Counted from the first letter of the stretch, positions 16,156-25,086 are shown. The stretch: 64,000 nt of DNA from AC-49 sp963817035 (GCA_963817035.1 CAWFMM010000004.1:1364001-1428000); one strand, 5' to 3'. Notes: generated by a model not told the origin, from the sequence alone. Numbers and translations: made by a program.

Positions 16156-17727
16156 ATGGCGGTAGCTGACCCCAACCGGGTCCTGATTTTCGATACGACG
16201 CTGCGCGACGGCGAGCAGTCCCCCGGCATCTCTCTGAACACGACGGAGAAGCTGGAGATCGCCAACCAGCTTGCGCGACTCGGCGTCGACATCATCGAGG
16301 CCGGCTTCCCGATCGCCTCGCCGGGGGACTTCGAGGCGGTTCAGGGGATCGCTCGCCAGGTCGCCGGCCCGATCATCACCGGCCTGGCACGGGCCAACCC
16401 GATCGATGTCGAGCGCGCCTGGGAGGCGATCCGCGATGCCGAGCGGCCACGCATCCACACCTTCGTCTCGACCTCGGACATCCACATCGAGCACCAGTTG
16501 ATGTCAACGCGCGAGGACGTCAAGGGCCTCACGCGGGCGAGTGTCGCCCAGGCCAAGGGCTACTGCGACGACGTCGAGTTCTCGCCGATGGACGCCACGC
16601 GCTCGGACGCCGAGTTCACCGCCGAGGTGCTGCAGATCGCGCTCGACGAGGGCGCGACGACGATCAACATCCCCGACACCGTCGGCTACGCGACGCCCGA
16701 CGAGTACGCCGCGTTCCTGCGCAGCCTCTACACGATGGTGCCCGACCTCCACAACGCGGTGCTGTCGGTGCACTGCCACGACGACCTGGGCCTCGCCGTG
16801 GCCAACTCGCTCTCCGGCGTCCTGGCCGGCGCGCGTCAGATCGAGTGTGCGATCAATGGCCTTGGCGAGCGTGCGGGCAACGCGTCGCTCGAGGAGTTCG
16901 TGATGTTGCTGCACACCCGCCAGGCCGACCTGGGCCTGACGACCGGCATCGTGACGACCGAGATCGCCCGCACGTCACGACTGGTCTCGCGGATGACCGG
17001 CTACGCCGTTCAGCCCAACAAGGCGATCGTCGGGCGCAACGCGTTCGCGCACGAGTCGGGGATCCACCAGGACGGCGTCCTCAAGGATCGCTCGACCTAC
17101 GAGATCATGGACGCGAGGACGGTCGGCCTGGAGGCCAACAGCCTCGTACTGGGCAAGCACTCCGGGCGCCACGCGCTGCGTGACGCGCTGTCGAAGCTGG
17201 GCTACGACGTCGACGGACAGACGCTGAACACGGCGTTCAAGCGCTTCAAGGAGCTGGCGGACAAGAAGAAGACGGTCACGGCCATGGACCTCGAGGCGCT
17301 CGTCACCGACGAGCTGCGCTCGGCGACCCCGACCTACGTGCTCGAGTGGTTCGAGATCGACGCGACGAACCGCCGCCCGCCCCACGCGGTCGTCTCGATC
17401 ACGCTGCAAGACGGCTCGACGAGCGAGGGCGCGTTCACCGGCGACGGCCCGATCGACGCGCTGTTTCAGGCGATCAACGCCGCCACCGGTGTCGAGGTGC
17501 GACTTCGCGAGTTCCGCGTCGATGCGATCACCGGCGGTCAGGACGCGCTCGGCGAGGTGAGCGTCGTGGTCGACTACCGCGGCATCAGCGCCGCGGGCCA
17601 GGGCGTGGCGACCGACATCATCGAGGCGGCGGGCACCGCCTACCTGCGGGCGGTCAGCAACGCGCTGGCCAAGGTCGCCGCGGGCGACGGCCGGCAGGCG
17701 GGCGCCGCTCTCACACCGACGCCGTAG
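16156..17727 (+). CDS. leuA: 2-Isopropylmalate synthase
   Basis: Committed step of leucine synthesis. 523 residues. TIM barrel with DTTLRDGEQSPG near residue 13, the metal motif SVHCHDDLGLAVAN and NGLGERAGNA; FAHESGIHQDGVLK in the linker; C-terminal LeuA dimerisation/regulatory domain from about residue 390 (VLEWFEIDATN, GDGPIDALFQAI, GISAAGQGVATDIIEA) for leucine feedback. A good Shine-Dalgarno, AAAGGAG at 16141-16147, sets the ATG. Preceded by the leucine leader peptide. Confidence 0.96.
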   Translation: MAVADPNRVLIFDTTLRDGEQSPGISLNTTEKLEIANQLARLGVDIIEAGFPIASPGDFEAVQGIARQVAGPIITGLARANPIDVERAWEAIRDAERPRIHTFVSTSDIHIEHQLMSTREDVKGLTRASVAQAKGYCDDVEFSPMDATRSDAEFTAEVLQIALDEGATTINIPDTVGYATPDEYAAFLRSLYTMVPDLHNAVLSVHCHDDLGLAVANSLSGVLAGARQIECAINGLGERAGNASLEEFVMLLHTRQADLGLTTGIVTTEIARTSRLVSRMTGYAVQPNKAIVGRNAFAHESGIHQDGVLKDRSTYEIMDARTVGLEANSLVLGKHSGRHALRDALSKLGYDVDGQTLNTAFKRFKELADKKKTVTAMDLEALVTDELRSATPTYVLEWFEIDATNRRPPHAVVSITLQDGSTSEGAFTGDGPIDALFQAINAATGVEVRLREFRVDAITGGQDALGEVSVVVDYRGISAAGQGVATDIIEAAGTAYLRAVSNALAKVAAGDGRQAGAALTPTP

Positions 17728-17778
17728 GCCGATGGCCCGCCCGCCGGACGACGAGCAGGCCGCCAAACGCGCACGCTT

Positions 17779-17794
17779 GTACGTGATAACGTAC
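17779..17794. promoter_or_regulatory. Palindromic operator before the XRE-cupin regulator
   Basis: GTACGT-GATA-ACGTAC, a perfect 6+4+6 inverted repeat ending 6 bp before the ATG at 17801. It contains the -10-like TAACGT (17787-17792), so a bound dimer would block the gene's own promoter. Binding by the adjacent XRE protein is inferred. Confidence 0.6.
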
Positions 17795-17800
17795 GCGCGT

Positions 17801-18385
17801 ATGGCGACCGTCGAGGCGGCAATCCGGATCGGCCCGCGCGTCCGCGCGCTGCGCGACGCCATGTCGCTGTCGCTGCGCGACCTCGCCGATCGCTGCGGCG
17901 TCAGCGCGCCGATGCTCAGTCAGGTCGAGCGGGGCGAGACGAGCCCGACGCTCGCCGTCGCCGCGCGCATCGCCTCGGGCCTCGACCTCAGCCTCAGCCA
18001 GCTCCTGCGCCTCGACGAGTCGAGCAGCGTGACGATCGTCCGCGCCGCCGAGCGCCGGCGCGGCGGCAGTGCCCGCGGCGGCCACGAGTTCGAGGTCATG
18101 ACCGCGCCGCTGCCCGGCCAGCGAGCCGAGCTGACCCGCCACATCCTCGCGCCGGCAGCGTCGACCGGTGGCGAAGGCGATCCGCCACGCCACGAGCCTG
18201 GCAGTCGCGAGATCGCGCTGGTCGAGAGCGGCTCGCTCGAGCTCGTGATCGACGCCGAGCGCCATGAGCTGCGGACTGGCGACTGCGTGACCTTCGACGC
18301 CGACCTGACCCACCACTTCGAGAACCACGGACCCGGCGAGGCGGCCTTCCTGGCCGTCGTCAGCGCCGGACTGCGCAGGAGCTGA
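17801..18385 (+). CDS. XRE-family transcriptional regulator with C-terminal cupin domain
   Basis: 194 residues. Residues about 10-68 form a helix-turn-helix (RVRALRDAMSLSLRDLADRC, then VSAPMLSQVERGETSPTL); residues about 110-190 form a cupin-2 sensor (GSREIALVESGSLELVI, ELRTGDCVTFDADLTHHFEN). The ATG at 17801 follows the operator palindrome and TAACGT hexamer; a longer ORF start at 17732 would cover the operator. It interrupts leuA and leuCDB, so a local role in branched-chain metabolism is possible, but such regulators often act on nitrogen or amino-acid catabolism genes elsewhere. Confidence 0.9.
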   Translation: MATVEAAIRIGPRVRALRDAMSLSLRDLADRCGVSAPMLSQVERGETSPTLAVAARIASGLDLSLSQLLRLDESSSVTIVRAAERRRGGSARGGHEFEVMTAPLPGQRAELTRHILAPAASTGGEGDPPRHEPGSREIALVESGSLELVIDAERHELRTGDCVTFDADLTHHFENHGPGEAAFLAVVSAGLRRS

Positions 18386-18392
18386 AACCGAG

Positions 18393-19739
18393 ATGCCCAA
18401 GACCCTTTTCGACAAGATCTGGGAGGCCCACGAGGTCGCGCCCGGTCTCCTGTACATCGACCTCCACCTCGTGCACGAGGTCACGAGCCCGCAGGCATTC
18501 GACGGCCTGCGCCTCGCCGGCCGCGCCGTCCGCCGGCCCGACCGCACCGTCGCCACCGCCGACCACAACGTCCCGACCGACGGCACGCCGATCGCCGCGC
18601 GGATCAAGGACGAGCTCAGCCGCATCCAAGTCCAGGCGCTGGAGACCAACTGCGCCGAGTTCGGCGTCCCGGTGTACTCGCTGGGCTCCGAGCACCAGGG
18701 CATCGTCCACGTCATCGGGCCCGAGCTCGGTCTGAGCCAACCGGGGATGACGATCGTCTGCGGCGACAGCCACACCGCCACCCACGGCGCGTTCGGCGCG
18801 CTCGCGTTCGGTATCGGGACGAGCGAGGTCGAGCACGTCCTCGCCACGCAGTGTCTGGTCCAGCACAAGCCCAAGTCGATGCTGATCCGCTACGAGGGCG
18901 ACGCCGGTCCCGGCGTGACGGCCAAGGATCTGATCCTCGCCACGATCGGCCAGATGGGTGTCGAAGGCGCGACCGGCCACGTCGTCGAGTTCGCCGGTCC
19001 GGCGATCCGGGCCCTGTCGATGGAGGGCCGGATGACGGTCTGCAACATGACGATCGAGGGCGGCGGACGCGCGGGCATGATCGCGCCCGACGAGACGACC
19101 AACGCCTGGGTATCCGAGCATGGGGCCAACGTAGACCCGGCCTGGATCGAGCTCTACACCGAGCCCGGCGCGACCTTCGACAAGGAGGTCGTCGTCGACG
19201 TCTCGACCGTCAGCCCGATGGTCAGCTGGGGTACCAACCCGGCGCAGGTCGTCGGCGTCGCCGACGCCGTGCCCGAGCCGCAGTCCGACGGCGACGAGCG
19301 CGCCCTGCATTACATGGGTCTGCAAGCCGGAACGCCGATCCAGGAGATCAAGCTCGACCGCGTCTTCATCGGCTCGTGCACGAACTCGCGCATCGGCGAC
19401 CTGCGCGCCGCCGCCGCGGTGATCAAGGGCCGCAAGGTCTCGAGCGAGGTCTACGCGATGGTCGTCCCCGGGTCGGTCCAGATCAAGGCCCAGGCCGAGC
19501 GTGAAGGGCTCGACGAGATCTTCACCGCCGCCGGCTTCGACTGGCGCGGTGCGGGCTGCTCGATGTGCCTGGGCATGAACCCCGACCAGCTCGAGCCGCA
19601 GGAGCGCTGCGCCTCGACCTCGAACCGCAACTTCGAGGGCCGCCAGGGCCGGGGCGGGCGCACCCACCTCGTCTCGCCGCAGATGGCCGCTGCCGCGGCG
19701 ATCGAAGGCCGTTTCGTCGACATCCGAGACTGGAGCTAG
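18393..19739 (+). CDS. leuC: 3-Isopropylmalate dehydratase large subunit
   Basis: Aconitase-family [4Fe-4S] subunit isomerising isopropylmalate. 448 residues: TLFDKIWEAHEV, VCGDSHTATHGAFGALAFGIGTSEVEHV, and cluster cysteines in FIGSCTNSRIGDLRAAA and AGCSMCLGMN. C-terminal STSNRNFEGRQGRGGRTHLVSP is standard. Forms a complex with LeuD, encoded 9 bp downstream. Starts 7 nt after the XRE stop. Confidence 0.96.
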   Translation: MPKTLFDKIWEAHEVAPGLLYIDLHLVHEVTSPQAFDGLRLAGRAVRRPDRTVATADHNVPTDGTPIAARIKDELSRIQVQALETNCAEFGVPVYSLGSEHQGIVHVIGPELGLSQPGMTIVCGDSHTATHGAFGALAFGIGTSEVEHVLATQCLVQHKPKSMLIRYEGDAGPGVTAKDLILATIGQMGVEGATGHVVEFAGPAIRALSMEGRMTVCNMTIEGGGRAGMIAPDETTNAWVSEHGANVDPAWIELYTEPGATFDKEVVVDVSTVSPMVSWGTNPAQVVGVADAVPEPQSDGDERALHYMGLQAGTPIQEIKLDRVFIGSCTNSRIGDLRAAAAVIKGRKVSSEVYAMVVPGSVQIKAQAEREGLDEIFTAAGFDWRGAGCSMCLGMNPDQLEPQERCASTSNRNFEGRQGRGGRTHLVSPQMAAAAAIEGRFVDIRDWS

Positions 19740-19748
19740 GAAGCACTC

Positions 19749-20312
19749 ATGGAGCCCTTCGAAACGATCACCGGCCCCGTCTCGACGCTGATGCGCGACG
19801 ACGTCGACACCGACCAGATCATCCCCAAGCAGTTCCTCAAGCGCGTCGAGCGCACCGGCTTCGGCGAGTTCCTGTTCTACGACTGGGCCAAGGAGCCGGG
19901 CTGGGACCTGCCGGTCAACCAGGTGCTGGTCACCGGTCGCAACTTCGGCTGCGGATCGAGCCGCGAGCACGCTCCGTGGGCACTCGAGGACTACGGCTTC
20001 CGGGTGATCGTCGCCTCGAGCTTCGCCGACATCTTCAAGTCCAACTGCACGAAGATCGGCCTGCTGCCGGTCGAGCTGTCCGAGGCCCAGGTCCAGGCGA
20101 TCGCCGAGGCCGGCGAGGCGCAGGTCGACCTCGCCGAGCAGGAGGTTCGGTGGCCGGGGGGGACCGCCCATTTCGAGATTGACCCCCAGATCAGGCACCG
20201 GCTGCTCAACGGCCTCGACGACATCGCTCTGACCCTCGCCCAGGGCGACGAGATCGACGCCTACGAACGCGACCGCGAGCGCAGCGGGCCGGTCACGACC
20301 GCGGTCGCCTAG
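19749..20312 (+). CDS. leuD: 3-Isopropylmalate dehydratase small subunit
   Basis: Swivel-domain partner of LeuC. 187 residues with DDVDTDQIIPKQFLKR, the conserved GRNFGCGSSREHAPWAL and SSFADIFKSNCTKIGLLP. Its stop TAG is embedded in a TAGGCT hexamer that precedes leuB. Confidence 0.95.
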   Translation: MEPFETITGPVSTLMRDDVDTDQIIPKQFLKRVERTGFGEFLFYDWAKEPGWDLPVNQVLVTGRNFGCGSSREHAPWALEDYGFRVIVASSFADIFKSNCTKIGLLPVELSEAQVQAIAEAGEAQVDLAEQEVRWPGGTAHFEIDPQIRHRLLNGLDDIALTLAQGDEIDAYERDRERSGPVTTAVA

Positions 20313-20315
20313 GCT
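20310..20315 (+). promoter_or_regulatory. -10-like TAGGCT containing the leuD stop codon
   Basis: The leuD stop TAG begins TAGGCT, which is 7 nt before the leuB ATG at 20323. No Shine-Dalgarno is visible in this gap. Confidence 0.5.
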
Positions 20316-20322
20316 CCCCGTC

Positions 20323-21351
20323 ATGCCCACCATCGTCACGCTGCCCGGCGACGGCATCGGCCCCGAGGTCATGGCCCCGGCGCTCGAGGTCCTGCGCGCC
20401 GTTCGTCCCGAGGTCGATCACGTCGAACACATCTTCGGCGGCGCCTCGATCGACGCGCACGGCACCGCCCTGACCGACGAGGTGCTCGACGCATGCCGCG
20501 ACGCCGACGCCGTCCTGCTCGCCGCGGTCGGCGGCCCGAAGTGGGACACGACCGACCCCGACAAGCCACGCCCGGAGCAGGGCCTGCTCGGACTGCGCAA
20601 GGGGCTCGGGCTCTACGCCAACCTGCGCCCGGTCCGCCCGCTGCCCGCGCTGTACGACGCGAGCCCGCTCAAGCGCGAGATCATCGAAGGCACCGACCTG
20701 CTCGTCGTCCGCGAGCTCACCGGCGGCATCTACTTCGGCGGCAAGACGCGCGACGAGAACACCGCCAGCGACATGTGCCTGTACTCACGCTCGGAGATCG
20801 AGCGCATCGCCCGCGTCGCGTTCCGGGCCGCCAAGTCGCGCGTCACGAGCGTCGACAAGGCCAACGTGCTCGAGACGTCGCGTCTCTGGCGCGAGGTGGT
20901 GATCGGCATCCACGCAAACGAGTTCCCGAACATCCAGCTCGAGCACGTGTTGGTCGACAACGCCGCCATGCAGCTGATCTCGGGGCCCCGCCACTTCGAG
21001 GTCATCGTCACCGAGAACATGTTCGGCGACATCCTCAGCGACGAGGCGGCGATGATCAGCGGCTCGATCGGGATGCTGCCCTCGGCCTCGCTCGGCGCCG
21101 ACGGCGACCCGGGCCTGTTCGAGCCCATTCACGGCTCGGCGCCGGACATCGCGGGGGAGGGCGTGGCCAATCCGCTGGCCATGTTCCTGTCGGTCGCGAT
21201 GATGCTTCGCCACGGATTGGGTTGGCCTGAAGAGGCCACAGCCGTAGAATCCGCCGTGGACCGGGCCCTCGAGGAGGGTCTGCGCACCCGCGACCTGGGG
21301 GGCGACGCCACCACGGCGCAGGCCACCCAGGCGGTTCTTCAACACCTCTAA
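20323..21351 (+). CDS. leuB: 3-Isopropylmalate dehydrogenase
   Basis: NAD-dependent oxidative decarboxylation in leucine synthesis. 342 residues. Substrate-binding arginines in YANLRPVRPL and VRELTGGIYFGGK; metal Asp residues in NMFGDILSDEAAMISGS; NAD site FEPIHGSAPDIAGEGVANP. Follows leuD by 10 bp; the next gene ilvE has a Shine-Dalgarno that overlaps this gene's TAA (TAAAGGAG). Confidence 0.96.
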   Translation: MPTIVTLPGDGIGPEVMAPALEVLRAVRPEVDHVEHIFGGASIDAHGTALTDEVLDACRDADAVLLAAVGGPKWDTTDPDKPRPEQGLLGLRKGLGLYANLRPVRPLPALYDASPLKREIIEGTDLLVVRELTGGIYFGGKTRDENTASDMCLYSRSEIERIARVAFRAAKSRVTSVDKANVLETSRLWREVVIGIHANEFPNIQLEHVLVDNAAMQLISGPRHFEVIVTENMFGDILSDEAAMISGSIGMLPSASLGADGDPGLFEPIHGSAPDIAGEGVANPLAMFLSVAMMLRHGLGWPEEATAVESAVDRALEEGLRTRDLGGDATTAQATQAVLQHL

Positions 21352-21363
21352 AGGAGCACTGCG

Positions 21364-22302
21364 TTGGACCCTTCGGACCTCATCTGGATGAACGGAGAAC
21401 TCATCCCGTGGGAGGACGCCAAGGTTCACGTACTCACGCACGGCCTGCACTACGGCACCGGCGTCTTCGAGGGCGTGCGCTGCTACGACACCGAGATCGG
21501 GCCCGCGGTGTTCCGCAACGTCGACCACATCGACCGCCTGTTCAAGTCGGCCGAGCTCTACTACATGCCGATCCCCTATACGCGCGAGCAGCTGCGCCAG
21601 GCGACGCTCGAGACGATCGCGCGCAACAACCTGCGCGAGTGCTACATCCGCCCGATCGCGTTTCGCGGCTACGGGACGATGGGCCTGTTCCCCCTCGACG
21701 CCCCGGTCGACGTGTCGATCGCGGTGTGGAAGTGGGCCGCGTATCTCGGCGAAGCGGGCAAGGCAAACGGCATCCGCGCCAAGGTCTCGAGTTGGCGGCG
21801 CATCAGCGCCGACTCGCTGATCCCGCAAGCCAAGGCCTCGGGTCAGTACCTCAACTCGATCCTCGCCAAGATCGAGAGCCACAAGGCCGGCTACGACGAA
21901 GCGATCCTGCTCGATGACCACGGCCACGTGAGCGAAGGCTCGGGCGAGAACATCTACATCGTGCGCGACGGGGCCGTCGTCACCCCGCCGCAGACCGCAG
22001 GGATCCTCAACGGGATCAGCCGCAAGTCGATCCTCCAGATCGCCCGCGACCTCGGCTTCACAGTGGTCGAGCGCGACATCGCCCGCGGGGAGCTTGCGCT
22101 GTGCGACGAGGTGTTCCTGAGCGGGACGGCGGCCGAGCTCGTGCCGGTCATCGAGGTCGACGACCACCAGATCGGCGACGGCACGCCGGGCGAGATCACC
22201 AAGACGCTCCAGACGGCGTTCGACGACGCCCTGCACGGGCGCACCGAGCGCTACCGCGAGTGGCTCGATCCGGTTCCGGTGGTCTCCAACGTGACGTCAT
22301 GA
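21364..22302 (+). CDS. ilvE: Branched-chain-amino-acid aminotransferase
   Basis: Fold-type IV PLP enzyme giving leucine, isoleucine and valine. 312 residues. Starts at TTG 21364 (LDPSDLIWMNGELIPWEDA) with Shine-Dalgarno AAAGGAG 7 nt upstream. HGLHYGTGVFEGVRCYD, YIRPIAFRG, PLP lysine in SGQYLNSILAKIESHKAGYDEAILLD (Lys of the SHKAGY stretch), EGSGENIYIV and FLSGTAAELVPV. The stop overlaps an ATG that opens a 14-codon ORF. Confidence 0.95.
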   Translation: MDPSDLIWMNGELIPWEDAKVHVLTHGLHYGTGVFEGVRCYDTEIGPAVFRNVDHIDRLFKSAELYYMPIPYTREQLRQATLETIARNNLRECYIRPIAFRGYGTMGLFPLDAPVDVSIAVWKWAAYLGEAGKANGIRAKVSSWRRISADSLIPQAKASGQYLNSILAKIESHKAGYDEAILLDDHGHVSEGSGENIYIVRDGAVVTPPQTAGILNGISRKSILQIARDLGFTVVERDIARGELALCDEVFLSGTAAELVPVIEVDDHQIGDGTPGEITKTLQTAFDDALHGRTERYREWLDPVPVVSNVTS

Positions 22303-22343
22303 CGGGCACGGGTCGGCGAATTCGGGAGCGATACGCGCGCTAG
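22299..22343 (+). CDS. Possible 14-aa leader ORF between ilvE and cimA
   Basis: Starts with an ATG overlapping the ilvE stop (ATGA) and reads MTGTGRRIRERYAR, stopping at TAG in the loop of a strong hairpin. Five of 14 residues are arginine; there is no branched-chain codon run. The layout copies the leuA leader (stop codon in a hairpin loop), but whether it is translated is unknown. Confidence 0.3.
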   Translation: MTGTGRRIRERYAR

Positions 22344-22364
22344 ACGCGCCGCGTATCGCTGCCC
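22324..22364 (+). promoter_or_regulatory. Strong intergenic hairpin between ilvE and cimA
   Basis: AGCGATACGCG (22327-22337) pairs perfectly with CGCGTATCGCT (22350-22360); GGG (22324-22326) can extend the stem with CCC (22362-22364) past one bulged G. The 12-nt loop contains the TAG of the mini-ORF. No T-tract follows. It could act as a partial terminator, an RNA stability element or an attenuator before cimA. Confidence 0.6.
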
Positions 22365-22404
22365 CTGTTCGCCCTCCCGTTTGAACCCGAAAGGACTTTC
22401 CGCT

Positions 22405-23982
22405 GTGACGATAGAGCTGTATGACGCCACGCTTCGCGATGGCCTCCAGGGAGAGGGACTGACCCTCTCCGCCCAGGAGAAGCTGCGCGTCGCGCACAAG
22501 CTCGACGAGCTCGGCATTGGCCTGATCGAGGCCGGCTTCCTGGGCTCCAACCCCAAGGAGGTCGAGCTGTTCGACCTGCTCGAAGGCGAGACGTTCGCCA
22601 ACGCGCGGATCGTCGCGTTCGGGATGACCCGCCGCCGGGACGCGACGGCCGCCCAGGACGAAGGGCTCGTCGCGCTGGCGGGGTCATGGGCGCCGGCGTG
22701 CACGCTGGTCGGCAAGACGTGGGCCACGCACCTCGAGAAGCTCGTCAAGGTCTCCCGCGAGGAGAACCTGGCGATGATCGGCGAGTCGCTTGCATTTCTC
22801 GTCGCCGCGGGCAAGGAGGTCATCTACGACGCCGAGCATTTCTTCGACGGATACCGCGACGACCCGGGCTACGCGATCGCGTGCCTGCGCGCGGCGGCCG
22901 ACGCCGGCACGTCGACGCTGTGCCTGTGCGACACCAACGGCTCGTCGCTGCCCGAGCAGATCGCCGCGGCGACTGAGGCGGTCGTGACCGAGTTCGGCGA
23001 GCGCGCACGGATCGCCATCCATCCCCACAACGACGCCGGCCTCGGCGTCGCCAACGCGCTGGCCGCGGTCGCGGTCGGGGCGACCCAGGTTCAGGGAACG
23101 ACCAACGGCGTCGGCGAGCGCACCGGCAACGCCAACCTGACGACGATCATCGCCAACCTCCAGCTCAAGCTCGGCTACGAGGTCGTCACCGCCGAGCAGC
23201 TCGCACGCCTGTCGGAGACGGCGCACTTCGTCGACGAGCTGCTCAATCGCACCCCCGACCCGCGCCAGCCCTACGTGGGCAAGAACGCGTTCACCCACAA
23301 GGCGGGGCTGCACGTCGCGGGCATCCGCGCCGACCCGCTCCTCTACGAGCAGGTCGACTCGGCGCTCGTCGGCAACACGCAGGGCGAGCTGCTGGTCTCC
23401 GAGCTCTCGGGACGCGGCACGATCGTCGAGAAGGCCGCGGCGGCGGGCCTCGAGCTCGACGACGCCGCGGTCGCCAACGTCGTCACGCGGCTCAAGGAGC
23501 TCGAGCACGCCGGCTACCATTTCGAGGCGGCCGACGGCTCGTTCGAGCTGCTGTTACGCCAGGAGGCTGGGCAGTACGAGCCGCTGTTCACGCTCGAGTC
23601 GTGGCGGGTGATCGTCGAGCAGCGCGCGACCGGCGACGTCCAGACCGAGGCGACGATCAAGATCCACGTCGACGGCGAACGCGTCGTGCGCACGGCCGAG
23701 GGCAACGGCCCGGTCCATGCACTGGACTCCGCGCTGCGCTCCGCGATCGGCGAGGTCCATCCACACCTCAAGGACATCGAGCTGATCAACTTCAAGGTTC
23801 GGATCCTGGACGAGACCAAGGGCACCGGCGCGGTCACCCGTGTGCTGCTCGACGCGTGGGACGGCCGGAACACCTGGGGCTCGATCGGCGTCCACGAGAA
23901 CGTCATCGCGGCCTCGTGGGACGCGCTCGTCGACTCGCTCGCCTACGCCGAGCAGCCGGGACGGCGCGGAGGAACGACGTGA
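22405..23982 (+). CDS. cimA: (R)-Citramalate synthase
   Basis: Condenses pyruvate and acetyl-CoA for the threonine-independent isoleucine route; LeuBCD and IlvE would complete it. 525 residues from GTG 22405 (AAAGGA 9 nt upstream). Barrel motif YDATLRDGLQGEGLTLS, metal site HPHNDAGLGVAN, NGVGERTGNANL, KNAFTHKAGLHVAGI, and a C-terminal LeuA-type regulatory domain from about residue 395. DATLRDGLQGEG distinguishes it from leuA's DTTLRDGEQ. A homocitrate or 2-isopropylmalate synthase paralogue is less likely. Confidence 0.9.
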   Translation: MTIELYDATLRDGLQGEGLTLSAQEKLRVAHKLDELGIGLIEAGFLGSNPKEVELFDLLEGETFANARIVAFGMTRRRDATAAQDEGLVALAGSWAPACTLVGKTWATHLEKLVKVSREENLAMIGESLAFLVAAGKEVIYDAEHFFDGYRDDPGYAIACLRAAADAGTSTLCLCDTNGSSLPEQIAAATEAVVTEFGERARIAIHPHNDAGLGVANALAAVAVGATQVQGTTNGVGERTGNANLTTIIANLQLKLGYEVVTAEQLARLSETAHFVDELLNRTPDPRQPYVGKNAFTHKAGLHVAGIRADPLLYEQVDSALVGNTQGELLVSELSGRGTIVEKAAAAGLELDDAAVANVVTRLKELEHAGYHFEAADGSFELLLRQEAGQYEPLFTLESWRVIVEQRATGDVQTEATIKIHVDGERVVRTAEGNGPVHALDSALRSAIGEVHPHLKDIELINFKVRILDETKGTGAVTRVLLDAWDGRNTWGSIGVHENVIAASWDALVDSLAYAEQPGRRGGTT

Positions 23983-25076
23983 TCCCGCTCGCGCGCCCGG
24001 TCATCGGCGCGCGTGAGGAGGAGCTCGTGCTCGAGGTCCTGCGCTCCGGCCAGCTGTCGCTCGGGCCGCGGGTTCCCGCGTTCGAGCAGGCGTTCGCGGC
24101 GCGGATGGGAGCGGCGCACGCCAGCGCGGTCTCGAGCGGGACCGCCGGCCTGCATCTCGCGCTGCGCGCCACCGGTGTTCGCGACGGCGACGAGGTCGTG
24201 ACATCGCCGTTCTCGTTCGTGGCCAGCGCCAACGCGATCGTCTTCGAGCGCGCACGGCCGGTGTTCGCCGACATCGACCCCGTGACGCTGAACCTCGACC
24301 CGCAGGCCGCGGCGGCGGCGGTGACGTCGCGCACGATGGCCGTCCTGCCGGTCCACATCTTCGGCTACCCGGCCGACCTGCCGGCGTTCGAGGAGATGGG
24401 CCTGCCGATCGTTGAGGACGCGTGCGAGGCGCTCGGCGCGGTCCACGGCGACGGCGTCGCAGTCGGCGCGCGCGGGCATTGCGCGACGTTCGCCTTCTAC
24501 GCCAACAAGCAGATCACCACCGGCGAGGGCGGGATGGTGACGATGGGCGACATCGGCACCAAGACACGGATCGACTCCGAGCGAAACCAGGGCCGGGCAC
24601 CGAACATGGACTGGCTCGACCATGATCGGCTCGGCTTCAACTATCGCCTCTCGGACATCGCGTGCGCGCTCGGTCTCGCGCAGCTCGAGCGCCTCGACGC
24701 CATGCTCGCGGGCCGCTCACGGGTCGCCGACCGCTACCGCGAGGCCCTGGCCGACATCGAGGGCCTGAGCCTGCCGTGCGAGGACCACGGTGGCGACCGC
24801 CGCGGCTGGTTCGTCTTCGTCGTCCAGATCCCGCACGACCACGACCGCGACGACACGATCCGCGCGCTGGCCGCCGCCGGCGTCCAGTCCAAGCCCTACC
24901 TGCCGGCGATTCACCTGATGAGCTACTACCGCGAGGTCTTCGGCCATCGCGAGGGTGAGTTCCCGGTCTGTGAGGACGCCGCCGCCCGCTCGATTGCGCT
25001 GCCGTTCTTCCCCGAGATGACCGAGGGTCAGGTCGACGAGGTCGCCGCTGCGCTGACGAAGGTCCTGGAGGGTTAG
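23979..25076 (+). CDS. DegT/DnrJ/EryC1/StrS-family aminotransferase
   Basis: PLP aminotransferase of the nucleotide-sugar type. 365 residues from GTG 23979, overlapping the cimA stop as GTGA. IPLARPVIGAREEELVLEVL, SGTAGLHLALRATGV, VEDACEALGA, PLP lysine in FYANKQITTGEGGMV and LGFNYRLSDIACALGLAQL. Such enzymes usually aminate sugars for polysaccharides or glycans, yet no sugar-nucleotide gene is nearby and it is coupled to cimA and argH, so its substrate is uncertain. Confidence 0.88.
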   Translation: MIPLARPVIGAREEELVLEVLRSGQLSLGPRVPAFEQAFAARMGAAHASAVSSGTAGLHLALRATGVRDGDEVVTSPFSFVASANAIVFERARPVFADIDPVTLNLDPQAAAAAVTSRTMAVLPVHIFGYPADLPAFEEMGLPIVEDACEALGAVHGDGVAVGARGHCATFAFYANKQITTGEGGMVTMGDIGTKTRIDSERNQGRAPNMDWLDHDRLGFNYRLSDIACALGLAQLERLDAMLAGRSRVADRYREALADIEGLSLPCEDHGGDRRGWFVFVVQIPHDHDRDDTIRALAAAGVQSKPYLPAIHLMSYYREVFGHREGEFPVCEDAAARSIALPFFPEMTEGQVDEVAAALTKVLEG

Positions 25077-25079
25077 GGT
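25074..25079 (+). promoter_or_regulatory. -10-like TAGGGT containing the aminotransferase stop codon
   Basis: The stop TAG (25074-25076) begins TAGGGT, 7 nt before the argH ATG at 25087. Confidence 0.5.
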
Positions 25080-25086
25080 CGAGGCC

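Noticed and set aside
18360..20372. 670-codon minus-strand ORF across leuC-leuD
   Set aside because: Shadow of two well-conserved genes; no recognisable domain.
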